Part shown: one piece after another, positions 40,304 to 51,455 of the stretch | How positions within the stretch are numbered: position 1 is the first letter of the stretch | Layout: each line of letters starts with the position of its first letter | NCBI RefSeq assembly: GCF_964204865.1 | Contig: NC_135262.1 | Span: forward strand, 19,335,650-19,399,649 | From: Styela clava | Taxonomy: Eukaryota; Chordata; Ascidiacea; Stolidobranchia; Styelidae | Direction of reading: 5' to 3' | DNA: 64,000 nt | Notes under the pieces: generated by a model | Databases searched by the model: none | What the model saw: the letters and a program-made list of their open reading frames with translations, nothing else | Told to the model about the DNA's origin: nothing | Made by a program: the position numbers and the translations under genes

Positions 40304-40398
40304 CAATTAATTCTGTTCAATTACTTTGTGCTTTCAGGCTTTGAACTAGATTAAAAACATAATACTGTGAATGATACCTTTTCGCATGTTGTATCTGA

Positions 40399-42531
40399 AT
40401 GGAGGAGTTAGACTTACAGGAATTTGAAGAAGAAATTAACAGTGGCAGCGAAAGCATCTATGATTCTTTAAGTGATGATGAGGATTCTCTTTATGATGAC
40501 TTTTTTGGGCAGGAAGAGGAAGATTCAACTTCTAATACAATTACCTCTGTGTCTACTACCCCAGTCTCCATAGGACGAGAAACCAATTTTGGGTCAGAAT
40601 CATTTGCCCAGCCTGTATCTAAATCATCATCAGACACTGATCAATCTGTTTTGTCTGCATCATATGCATCTGGTGACCCAAAATTGAGCCAATCGATTTC
40701 TCCTCAGTCACTACGCCATATTGCCCCCAACCAGCATTCTTCTGACTCGCCAACAACATCTTTGATTAAAACGAGGGGACGACGTGTAGGAAGGCCACTG
40801 AAAAGATCATGGTGCCGGGGTCGTCCTCGGATTTTTAGGAGTCCTGAATATCGATCAGGGCCAAGTGCACCCAGTCCTGTACCAATGGCAATGTCACCAG
40901 CCATAACCCCAACATCTTCAGTTTCAAGTCCATCAACAGTCCTGCCATCCACCCCAAGACAACTATTCACAGTTTGGGATGAAAATGAATCAGCATATCC
41001 TCCACAAGCCATTCCATTCTTAGGTCAGCCTCGCCATCACCTGGAAGAACCAATTTCTCCATTATCTGTTCTGTCACAGTTTTTGGACAATAATTTCTGG
41101 GAGAACATTACATTTCAAACCAATTTGTATGCGAAGCAGGAGAAAGAAAGGATTGGAAATAATTCATCCCAACGCAGTTACATTAATGAATGGAAGCCAG
41201 TAACCGCGAGTGAAATGAAAGTATTCATTGGCATCGTATTGGCCATGGGGCTGGTAAAGAAGCCACATCTCAAGAACTATTGGTCAAAAAGGCCAATATA
41301 TGCCTCAAGTTTTTATTCAGGCCTGATGCCGAGGGATCGTTTTTTGTCCATATCGACATTTCTGCATCTGAATGACAATACACATTGGGTGCCATACGGC
41401 CAAGTTGGCCATAACCCTCTTCACAAAATTCAACCATTTCTCAACCTCTTGAAAGAAAAATTTAAAACTTTATACTATCCTGAAAAGGCCCTCAGTCTAG
41501 ATGAAGGAACGTGTCCTTTTAAAGGACGAGTGAGATTTCGATCGTATATGAAGAGGAAGCCGAAGAAGTGGGGAATAAAAATATATGAGCTCTGCGAGTC
41601 TCGATCTGGCTATTGTGTGAGCTTCAAAATTGCGACTGGTAAAGTCAGTGACCAAGAAGACAACTCCACACATGGGGTTGTGATGAACCTTATGCAAAAT
41701 TATCTTGGGGTTGGACATGAGGTCTACACCGACCGCTATTACACCTCACCCAAACTGTTTTCTGAATTATATAAGGAGAAAACCATTGGGGTTGGCACAT
41801 GCAGGATTGATAGACGTGGGCTCCCACGAACCACAATTCAGCAACGACTAGGTGAAGGGCAGATTGTGTCTGCCAGGAAAGGCCCTTTGCTAGCATTAAA
41901 ATGGAGAGACAAACGGGATGTGCTTATGCTATCTACCAAGCATATTAATGACACTAAATCTGTTCAAGTTCGTGGGCCAGGTGGATGCAAAGCAAAGATC
42001 AAGCCAGTTGTTGTTCAAGACTACAATGACAATATGGCAGGTGTTGACAAGTCTGATCAAATGTTGTCATATTATAGTTTTGATAGAAAGACTAAGAGAT
42101 GGTGGAAAAAACTGTTTTTCCGCCTTTTTAATCTAACTATTGTGAATTCTCATAAACTTTACAGTATGGCAGCTCAGACAAACCATGATCTGAAGAGGTT
42201 GAATTTGCTTGAATATATCGAGGAATTGGTATACAAGCTCACTTGTGAAGCACGATCATGTACTGAAAGCCAAAGCCATCGAGTGGCATCACATATTAGA
42301 CTGTCTGGACGACACTTTCCGAAATTGAATGCCGCTTCTGGTGGAAGGCAACATGTGCAAAGAAGTTGCCATGTATGTAGCTTGAAAAGTCGCTTGAAGC
42401 GAAAAGAGCAGGAAACTGGTTCCAGAGCAAGAAATTGGACCCAGTACCATTGTCCTATTTGCAATGTATTCTTGCATGTCGATCCATGCTTCGAAGCATA
42501 CCACACAATGGATGATTATGGCATAGAATGA
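40399..42531 (+). CDS. piggyBac-family transposase, intact 710-codon ORF
   Basis: A DDD transposase of the piggyBac superfamily (DDE_Tnp_1_7), which cuts and pastes DNA at TTAA. The acidic, Ser-rich N-terminus is followed by two AT-hook-like motifs with GRP cores (RRVGRPLKR, CRGRPRIF, residues about 127-148). The transposase core starts near residue 190. The catalytic Asp residues fit LDEGTCPFKGR (near 366), YTDRYYTSP (near 448) and GVDKSDQML (near 553). The C-terminus is Cys/His-rich (CHVCSLKSRL, HCPICNVFLHVDPCF), like the zinc-binding tail of piggyBac proteins. No stop or shift is present. A splice-acceptor-like TTTGTGCTTTCAG lies at 40330-40340, and AATAAA at 43235. I found no convincing inverted repeats with TTAA. 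It may be an active copy or a co-opted gene. Confidence 0.93.
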   Translation: MEELDLQEFEEEINSGSESIYDSLSDDEDSLYDDFFGQEEEDSTSNTITSVSTTPVSIGRETNFGSESFAQPVSKSSSDTDQSVLSASYASGDPKLSQSISPQSLRHIAPNQHSSDSPTTSLIKTRGRRVGRPLKRSWCRGRPRIFRSPEYRSGPSAPSPVPMAMSPAITPTSSVSSPSTVLPSTPRQLFTVWDENESAYPPQAIPFLGQPRHHLEEPISPLSVLSQFLDNNFWENITFQTNLYAKQEKERIGNNSSQRSYINEWKPVTASEMKVFIGIVLAMGLVKKPHLKNYWSKRPIYASSFYSGLMPRDRFLSISTFLHLNDNTHWVPYGQVGHNPLHKIQPFLNLLKEKFKTLYYPEKALSLDEGTCPFKGRVRFRSYMKRKPKKWGIKIYELCESRSGYCVSFKIATGKVSDQEDNSTHGVVMNLMQNYLGVGHEVYTDRYYTSPKLFSELYKEKTIGVGTCRIDRRGLPRTTIQQRLGEGQIVSARKGPLLALKWRDKRDVLMLSTKHINDTKSVQVRGPGGCKAKIKPVVVQDYNDNMAGVDKSDQMLSYYSFDRKTKRWWKKLFFRLFNLTIVNSHKLYSMAAQTNHDLKRLNLLEYIEELVYKLTCEARSCTESQSHRVASHIRLSGRHFPKLNAASGGRQHVQRSCHVCSLKSRLKRKEQETGSRARNWTQYHCPICNVFLHVDPCFEAYHTMDDYGIE

Positions 42532-43500
42532 TTGCCCCTCCTATTTTTACTATAAATATCACAATCATATATGAGTAGTCTGGTGTGTTCAGTCAAAGCC
42601 GTGATATGACAAAAGCCACTTGTAAAGACTGCTGAACTAAAACAAACAATAGCTTGAATGAAGCCATACATAGATTTTCTAGGGTTATTTTCTACAGAGA
42701 TATATATAACAGAATACCCACCTACAATATTTTGTTTTCCTATGAAATTTCTGGGTCAAAATTCTGTATGACCTGCTGGGAACAGAGTATGTTAATTTTG
42801 GCCACTGACATGAAAAGGGTTTATGGCTGCTAGTTTTTTGTGGGATGATAAGTTTCATGTCATTTATTCAATGTGACTCCTATTCATCCATTTCACTGTT
42901 GTTTGTGAAATCTGTTATGATTTGATACCCCACTTGTGACTATGTACATCCTCAAACTGTGACTCTACTTTGATTTTTTTTAAAACTGGGACGGACCGGG
43001 CCAGGTTCGTGAGTTTGCATTTGCAAATAATTCATTCAGAGAAGTTATTGAGATTCATAATACACTCGGTATAATGTTCTGCTTCCTAACAGTTTTAATA
43101 TTTTATTTTCATATGATATATGTGTTGCAATATGTGTGTTTTCATGGTCTCGCATATTAATGATATCAGAATTTTTTGTACTTCAGTATTTTTTGCATCA
43201 CTTTGAGCTTTCCCTGTTTTTAAATACTGTATGTAATAAAGTGAGATGTGGAATTTTGCCTTTGCAAAGGAATACAGTGTGAAAGTATCTTAATGTCTTA
43301 TCCAATTGTATCATTCTCTGCTATTTTTTTTTATACAAATTCGCTGAGACGATTAGGATGTTTCAGAGAACTAATTTATTTGTTTGAAAATTTAAGTTCT
43401 TTGGATTTTCTGGAGCGTGCAAAATTCTAATTATACAGGCATTTCTTTAGTAAACGCTAGTACACTTCACTTTAGCACAGCCTTACTTGAAAAGTGTAGA
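42532..43500 (+). other. downstream region of piggyBac gene
   Basis: AT-rich with no gene. The AATAAA hexamer at 43235-43240 could end the piggyBac transcript, giving a 3' UTR of about 700 bases. Short ORFs here look like chance. Confidence 0.4.
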
Positions 43501-43504
43501 CTTT

Positions 43505-43925
43505 AGGACATGGTCGTCCAACCTTTTTGGTAGAAGGGCCACATGTGCGGATTTTTTTCTAGTTTTGCTACACTGACTATAGGTTAATGAAAAAACAAAC
43601 AATACCCGCACACCAAACTTCCACAATTATTATACCAATAAAACTGTTGTTTCCCAACCATTGATGGGGCGCCATCAGTAGTTATTTCCGAAAGTTTCAC
43701 CAAAGCCAAGACGCTTGATCTTTTTCATCACAGCCCCCAACAGACCAATGTCTCTAGTCGTACCTTTAATATGGACAATGGCCCCGCAAGAAGATCGCCA
43801 ACTGAGCAGTAACCTTGATGCCAGTGCTTTCATCATGCACCAAGGAATACAATGACAATTTTCCCGTCTTTTGCAATTATGGTTTCCACTATAGAGTTCT
43901 CAAGCTCTTCGACATGATGAGTTAT
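43505..43925 (-). pseudogene. hAT transposase relic (GTF2IRD2/ZBED-like)
   Basis: The left end resembles a hAT terminus (CATGGTCGTCCAACCTTTTT followed by a GGGCCACATG block). On the - strand the translation gives SVLALVKLSEITTDGAPSMVG. The TDGAPAM motif holds a catalytic Asp of this hAT group, and the frame is broken on both sides. No right end was found. Confidence 0.72.
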
Positions 43926-44940
43926 TGTCTGTCATGGGATTTATTATTATCCACTTATGTATTATTTTTCTATAAATCCGAACACGCATGACAAAAATAT
44001 ATTGTGTATTTGAACGATACGTAGGTAGCCGACGGAATTTAGCTGAAAATCTGTTTTAATAACATGAATGCATTCGTGGAATATAATTAACCATAACCTA
44101 ACGTTGAAGTAGAACATCGAAAAGTAACTAACAAAATCAAATAAATTAAAATCAATCCAAAAAATTTTACGAAATGGAATTGGAATATACATTTCTTTGC
44201 TTATCTAATTTTCGTTGCGCGAGCAGCGCTCTGCTAGCATATTGGTGGAATATATTTTTTTGGGCTGCTCTCCTAGCATAAATTCGCATTCTCAACAGAA
44301 TGTATCCATCTATAATTTTTTCAAATCAAATTATGACAACTGAAAAACAATGGTTGCCTCAAGCATCCCATCTTTTGTTTAATGATGCTTTTGGATTAAG
44401 TCGCAATTTTAAAGTTTTTGTATGAATTCGAAAAATAATAGAATCGAATTGTTGAGAATATTTTAGCAGAGACTGTGATGTTATCTGATTTGAAAAACGT
44501 TAAAAGGACTTCGGGACAATTCTTTATATTTATCGAAAATTCTTGCCTACAAAATGATTTTTCACACGTTTCACTTTTTTATATATATATATATTTCAGT
44601 TCTTGGAAAACAGACCATCCTAATGCAGATTCCACAAGTGCGTCCACTTCATTAATTTCGATGTTGGTTTGTGGCTCATCACCAGGATATGAGGCATTGC
44701 TATGTTCTTTAATAAACGTTATCAAGTTGTCTGAGTCGTCGGTATCAATATCAACTTAATTTCATTTCGAAATTGAGCTGCTTTCGGATGCGAATTTTCC
44801 TTCGCACCTGTGATGTTGAAAACATTTTCATTCAGAGATCACTATACGACTACATAAATGCAATTACGATATATAAAAAGAGTCAAAAAAAATAACCTGA
44901 GAGAATAAATAAATTCTACACAGCATCTTGTGTCAGCTTC
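43926..44940. other. AT-rich spacer
   Basis: A 94-codon ORF at 44475-44759 has no recognisable domain. Nothing else is supported. Confidence 0.3.
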
Positions 44941-44989
44941 CCATGTGGTAAAAAATTTATTTCTCCACCTAGTACAATGTCAGCATGAA

Positions 44990-45720
44990 GCTATCGACGT
45001 TGTTGTCAGCTCCATACCGGATTGCATTGGCTTCCATGCGTTTCCTGGAAATGTTAAATTTTGCACGACGTCGACCACCTAGAATATTTGGTGCCACTTT
45101 AATATGCGATTTTACTTAATGATGTGTCACTTACAACAAACCTCATTAAGGTGATCGATATTTACGCGAAAGTTAGGAAACAGAGCATTATCAATGGACC
45201 TTGCGTTTACAATATCGAACCATTTGTTGAAAAATGATGTCAACAAAGCATCCATTGGCAATACGCCACTCTCCATAAGCGTTTTTATTGCGCGTGCTGT
45301 ACTATGACTGATAACATGTGAAAAAATGGAGTTTGGCGTGAAATTCTACCTCATTGGTCCAACTCTAGGAAAAAAATGATTTAGCATCATCTTATTTCAG
45401 TAAAAAATGTGAAATTACAACTTTCCTACAGTTACTCTAATATTTTAAAATAGGATGGAAATAAACTGAAAGACAAAAAGACCTGGGCCGCTAGTCAGAC
45501 CAACTCTCATCAAAACTAATATTTTAAAATAGGATGGAAATAAATCGAAAGACAAAAAGACCTGGGCCGCTAGCTAGACCAACTCTCATTTTTTGATATT
45601 TTGAAGGTTTTATATGCTTCTCCGTGAGCCTTGGGGCAAGTTTCAACTCTTTTTCTCTCTGCTTGTCTGCCACTTTCTCAACGTAACAGAATCGAACCTG
45701 TGGTTAGATGAATTTTGGGT
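44990..45720 (-). pseudogene. P-element/THAP9-like transposase relic
   Basis: The - strand reads LTEKHIKPSKYQKMRVGLA at about 45645-45590, then, after a tandem duplication and an AG site near 45368, FSHVISHSTARAIKTLMESG and FFNKWFDIVNARSIDN at about 45330-45200. These match successive segments of P-element and THAP9 transposases (KMRVKLAAQVFS..V, then a FIE..N.LFD..NSR-like block). In-frame stops lie between them. The N-terminal THAP and most catalytic sequence are not seen. The 79-bp duplication falls exactly between the two matched parts. Confidence 0.7.
45437..45594. repeat. 79-bp tandem duplication
   Basis: Units 45437-45515 and 45516-45594 both contain CTAATATTTTAAAATAGG and AAAAAGACCTGGGCCGCTAG, with a handful of differences. 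It sits in the P-like transposase relic. Confidence 0.9.
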
Positions 45721-46235
45721 TCAGCCTATAGGTATAATACACTCATCTGCACATGTTTATTAAGCTTATTTCTGATACTTACCATTTTTGTCGGAAGATT
45801 ATATTTTGTAACAACAGATGCTGGCAATTCAATGTCATGATTAATAAAAGATTTAAATTTTATATAAGCTGCGGTACGTCGGCAATAAAATAAAGTTTCC
45901 GATGTTCAAAAGCAGGGTGAGGCACAGAGCAATTCACTTCGAATCTAAAATAGAGTGACCAACTTTTAATGAGAATTCAGTATGGTGTAAAATGTAGATT
46001 GTAACGGATAGGCTTCTGCGTGATATATGTATATGCGGATATCACGCTGGAATGCGATTCTTATTCAAATAATACAATCCCAAACGTCATTTTTCAAGTA
46101 AAATATGGATATGTTAGCAATACAAAAATTCAATATATTGAACCAAAAATCCTTGCATGAAAATTAAGTACATGCGGTGCTACAGCAGGAAAGCAGAATG
46201 AGAGTCCGTACTTCTCCATGCTGATTGGCCACTAT

Positions 46236-47587
46236 TAGGCTTGCACGTAATTTACAGATTTACGGAATTACGGAATTATTTCGAGTTACGGAAGGGAAGT
46301 TACGAATTACGTAAAGTCGTAAATATTGGTCGAGCACTTTCACAATTGAAACGAGCTCTCTTCAAAGCAGTCAATTCCGTCGATTGTAAAAAGTGAAAGT
46401 TTAAAAAGTAGAAGAAGTTAGAGCTTCGGTATTTGCAGCCGTTTTTCTCACTTTTCTCTCTCTTGCCAATACGTCACCGTGATAATTAATGTCGCGCTTA
46501 TCAAACAGCGATATGACGACGGGAAAGAAATTGCGTAATGAACCAACGCAACTTCGTCTTTTCGGCATCGGTAAAGCGATTGAGACGGCAGAGAAACAAC
46601 AATATGACGGGATTTCCCACGATCCGGTAAAAATCCTTTGCGGACCGTTGACGGTCCGCGGACCGGCGGTTGGGAACCACTGTTTTAGAATACTTGAATC
46701 GAATCCAGAATCCTATTTTTTTTTATAGTTACCCGTATTTAAATAGTGGGATTTCTCCACCACAATGCATGATTAAAATTTGAAAAAAAAAAGCTAAATT
46801 GTAGCCTAAATGTTTAATGTATAACTATCTTTGTGCAGTATTTAATTGAAAATGTCCTGATCATTGGATTATATTTAACCAAGGCAACGAGATTTAGGAA
46901 TTTCGACAATCGTTTTTTTGTTTCAACCGTTCAATATTCTCAATTTAACTACTATCAAATATCAAGTATGAGCCAGTGTGTTTATTCTGTGCGAGAACCA
47001 TTTTCGGAATTGGAATTTTCGGAATTGGTAATCGGAATAACGTCAATAAGTCGGCATCAATGATTATTATAAAATGCTGACTAGGTAGTAAAGTCGAATA
47101 ATGTTAAAAACGGTGCAATAACAAGTCTTCGTCGCGAGGCAAGCGCAAGTATTATCAAACGAGAGAATACGCTCGTCGTGGCATTGATAAATTGGAAACC
47201 AGACATTTATTTTTAATACGATTTAAAAAAAGTCAACTATCGTTTCATAAATATCCGTATACCAGTGTCGGTAATGATAAAATTGATCGCATAAAATTGG
47301 GACGGTTAATTTGCGAAGGTGATAAAGGAAATCAAAGCTAGCACAAAAGATAAAAATCAGAATAAAATTAATTTGAATTCACTCTTGTCTTAACATCTGT
47401 CGCCGGCGTGTAGTACTGCCAGGAATATGAAAACCCAAACTCGATGTCCCAATCGAAAATGAAGTGGATTCAATTGGTTGTTATGATAGGTTTAAATGTG
47501 TGAAAAAATATCGCAATTACGGGGTCATTACGTAATCGATTTTGCCGTAATTACGGAATTGATTTTTGTCAATTACGTGCAAGCCTA
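46236..47587. mobile_element. hAT-type element, 1352 bp
   Basis: Perfect 8-bp target duplication GCCACTAT (46228-46235, 47588-47595) and inverted ends TAGGCTTGCACGTAATT / AATTACGTGCAAGCCTA. Both ends are rich in short ATTACGGAATT-type subterminal motifs, as in hAT elements. An ORF start at 46489 (MSRLSNSDMTTGKKLRN) may be a first-exon remnant. A hAT-type right end (CGGTTGGGAACCACTG at 46668-46683) lies inside, pointing to another nested insertion. No transposase core remains. Confidence 0.88.
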
Positions 47588-47969
47588 GCCACTATGCCAG
47601 GTTGAAAACATTTATGCTGCATTTTTTTATGCGGATTTTGCAAGCGGAGTGCATAATTTTTCTTTTTCAGCTATGAGTGTTTGTCGAGCAAAGACGACAT
47701 CTTCTGTATAATCCGACGATATCTTCTGCATTCTTCGGCAAACAACATTAATATCGCTAAATCGCGTCTCATAGCCTTACCGTTGCAGGTATACCTTTTA
47801 TTCATATAATAAGATGTTAATCAGCAGCTCCTCTTCTTCGACGAAAAATTTCTAATCAAATCTAGAGCAACGTGTTTTTGGAAATCAAAATGGGACATTG
47901 GTTTACCCTCACCGGCATGAAACATATCAAATACATTATTTATGCATCTACAAGGGCAGCATCATCTAA

Positions 47970-48260
47970 AGCAGTGGTTCTCAAACTTTCTGTATTCTAA
48001 AAACAGTTTATACATCACCGTGCTGCATTTATGCAGCACCGTGAGACTAATGAGGTCTTCCAAACGAGTGTTCATATCCTCCACTAGGTTGTGTATATTA
48101 GCATAGTATTTGAGTCTTTCATCTTCTGTTGCATTATTCCCACATAGGTTTGGAAATTGAGACAAAATATTCCGCCCCATATCCCGTTGTACAAGGAAAC
48201 CGTTGATATAAATGACGTTAAACACTTTTGCATCTGTAAGCGTTATCATTTTGACGCAAT
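47970..48260 (-). pseudogene. hAT transposase fragment
   Basis: The left edge, GCAGTGGTTCTCAAACTTTC, is a hAT terminus. The - strand ORF contains SQFPNLC and DERLKYYANIHNLVEDMNTR with LEDLISL, like the HFP...F..RF.D region before the C-terminal domain of ZBED/GTF2IRD2-type hAT proteins. Only about 95 codons remain. Confidence 0.55.
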
Positions 48261-49085
48261 TAAGCCATATTCCTGTTGCTCATCAGATTGTCAAATCGAG
48301 ATCGGATGGGGCCTGCTTTGTCTTTTCATCATTCGAAAAGATAGAACCACACTCAATGCACATTGAACGAATAGCATCGCGTGGAGCTGTTGTAAACCAA
48401 ATTTTGAATAAGTGCCGTTGTATTGACGCAGTTTCGCTTTCTTAGTCTTCTGGATTTTTGCTATTTTTTTGATGGCGGAGACATATTTTCATAAATTCTA
48501 AACTCAGAAATCTAATTGATGATTACTATAGTATATCTAAATTAAATTTGGTTAAATTTTTGTTTTCTGAGTTTTCGTGTCTGATGGTGCTCCAATTACG
48601 CTAGCTTTTATTTAAAAGCGCAGGTATTGGCAGTTTTTCGTTCTTTTGCACTAATAGAAGAGAAATGAGCTTGCATTTTGTGTAACAGTATGTGTCAGTC
48701 TATGATACATTGCCCCCCTTCGGCTTTTCGCCCACTTTCGTACAAGTGATTTTATTTTGAACAATCTTTCTCCTTCACTTTACAGTTTCAATGTCATCAG
48801 GATTGTGGGCAGTTGAAAGCAAACTCACAGTACAAATATCCTGCCACAAAATAGCAGATATATACATTTTGTCCTACTCGCGATAAGTGTTCATCCCTCT
48901 TTAATTTTTGTTTTTTCCTGAACTTTCCCGGTAAAGTTTATCTGTTCATGCTCACAGTACCAACGGAAAAAAATCATTTCATACAATTGCCAAAAAAGCT
49001 TGTTGTATAAAGTAAAAAACTGGTCAAGTACTACAAGAAGGGGAGAATCAAATTCATCTACTTTGATGCCTCCGCACAGCGTTGT
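48261..49085. other. intergenic, no recognised gene
   Basis: Further decayed hAT sequence may extend to about 48450. After that I recognise nothing up to the start of the large repeat. Confidence 0.3.
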
Positions 49086-50559
49086 TAAAGCGAGCTTCAT
49101 GTACGAAGTTTGGATGGAAGCGCGATTCATCTCATCAGCTTGGTCATGTCTGCACAAGACAATTTATTCTCCTCGTACCGACCACGGGAAGTCATTTCCA
49201 TCCTGGTAGAGCCTTGACGTTTATAGATACAACATTGAAATTCCGTGATTTTATCAAATATCAATCCCGACATCGGGATTAGGAAAAAGGCCAATCACAG
49301 TTGGAATAGTTCAGAAATATTCTGCCAATAAATACACTTATCTAACAATGGTTTAAACTTTAGTACACGCTAAAATTGTTCTACGGGCGCAAGGAATGTG
49401 TGCTAGGGCCGCGGTTCGGACCACCCTGATCTACCCTATAAAGCTCGGTACAAGCAGTACTTAATCATATTCATGTAACCTCTATCCTGAAATCCCTACT
49501 AACATGCATTCTTAAATCATCATAGGTTGTTACTGTTCCATCCGAATGTTGGCCAGGGTAAATATTGATATTTTTACGTAAACTGCGAAGGCGCGTTTGA
49601 CGCACTACACAATGGTATGATTTAGGTTTGTTGATTAATTAGGATAATTGGTAAATTGGAAGCGCAATAGTTGAATATCTTGTCTCAGTCTATCTCAGTA
49701 TTCGGTATGAATCAGTGTTTACAGGTTCTGTATTGTTGGTAGTACTCGTTATGTATCTGTTGGAAATACCAATTTGTAAATTTACAAATTCTTGTAAGAA
49801 CTGAGGTTTTCAAGTGTAAGACAAATATAATTCAGGGCAATATTGCAGTTAAACTAACATAGTAACTACTGCTTTAATATTTTTGTCATAAAACTTGAAA
49901 TTATATTTACATCAGAGCATATTTCGTTTGGTTGTGTTACTTGTAGAGCCAGGACATAACGTTTGTATATACTAAATTAGGTTTTATTATGTGTTTAATC
50001 TTTATCGTGCTGATGGATTTGAAATATAGAGAGTTGTGTATATAGAGAATATATTGAGTTGCCTATCCGTATGAAATATTGAGTTTTCGTTTATTGTTTT
50101 CAGCCGATGCCATGTTCCTGATTCTATTCCAAGTTCCACCGTGTTGACTGTTTTTGTTTTGAACAAACTACACAGATTCTTAGTTGAATTTCATTGGGAC
50201 ATAGCACTTTAGGGCACAGATAATATGCTGGAACCCCTTGCTCTCTAATATCAAACACTAGTAACTGGTTCAAAAACAAATCGTTTAGTTCGTGACAGGA
50301 CTTGTTTATTGGGGGCGCGTTGTCGAAGATCTCTATCCACTAATAATTAGCTACGAATGTAAATTTTTCTTCTTCTCGGAAACATTTTTAAAATATTGCA
50401 TTTGAAGAATATCCTAACGTGAAAACCAGAAGAATGAGCATGTGTTCAAGTATTCAAAATTAAATGAAACATTACTAATGTTTCTAGAGAAAGATCAAAA
50501 GCTTCCTTCATCATCCTTCCGAAAATTACAAAACCATATACACTGAAAGCTAAACTCAC

Positions 50560-50690
50560 ATCTTTCATTAAACTTTTGATTTCTGGTTTTCTTCTCGCTA
50601 AAGGTATTTTAGTTTTGAGTCGATTTTTCACGCTCCACATATTTAAGAAATATTTCCAAATGAGCATTCTTGGCCTGAATCGCTTGTTAT
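50560..50690 (-). other. exon-like module, copy 1
   Basis: Bounded on the - strand by TTTTATTCAG and GTGAGT and open throughout: NKRFRPRMLIWKYF ... RRKPEIKSLMKD. A diverged copy with the same boundary signals is at 58313-58439. I do not recognise the domain. It may be an exon of a repeated gene or part of a transposon. Confidence 0.35.
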
Positions 50691-51050
50691 CTGAATAAAA
50701 GAACACAATTCATAGGTTTTGTTGTAATCATCATGCAAAATTTATATCTTAGCAGTTGAAGGTGGTTAAAGACGCTAAAAATGGCAAAATTATGACCGCA
50801 TAAAGAATATATGTCTAAAAGAAAACGAAGTGGAATAAAAAACAGATAAGTAAGTTTAGGGCTGCCCAACCCGCGGGCCGCGTTCATAAGCAATGAGTCC
50901 ATACTCCATGAGCAAATATTTTTTAAGGTTTAAATTTTAGTACCGTATTTTATATATGGCTAAACCATGTTTCGTATTATGGCGTGACATCCAAATGTCG
51001 TTTCTTTCAATCACGCGTATAGTAAGTCTTGCGCTCTGTTGAATATCGAT

Positions 51051-51265
51051 TGTAAGGTGGTGTGTATACACGCACAACTATATTGCATTTGTAGACTTTA
51101 TTCACATTCGAAACAGAACACATTCCAGATAGATAAACTTAAAACAGTTAATGCACACAGTACCAACTCATAACAGCTAATGTCACACAGTACACGTGAT
51201 AAGTACAGAACTTAGAAGTCACCTTCAGACACGAACGGACACGGGTCAAAGGTCACTATATTACA
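51051..51265 (-). repeat. Gypsy 3' LTR
   Basis: Downstream LTR of the - strand element. On that strand it carries an AATAAAG signal suited to polyadenylation and ends CACACCACCTTACA. Confidence 0.95.
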
Positions 51266-51455
51266 TCCCTCCAAACCTTAATAAAAAAAACACAAAAATT
51301 GACATCGATGAACGACAAACCATATGAAGACTTGATATCAAAATTTTAGGATTCAGCACACAAACTTTTAGTTCAAGTCTTCACACAGATAAATATCGAT
51401 ATCAACTTCATGAAATACAATGCAAAACACAGTACACATTAGTTTCAAAATACAG

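Noticed and set aside
42975..43010. TTAA followed by GGGAC as the piggyBac right end
   Set aside because: No matching inverted sequence next to a TTAA was found on the upstream side.
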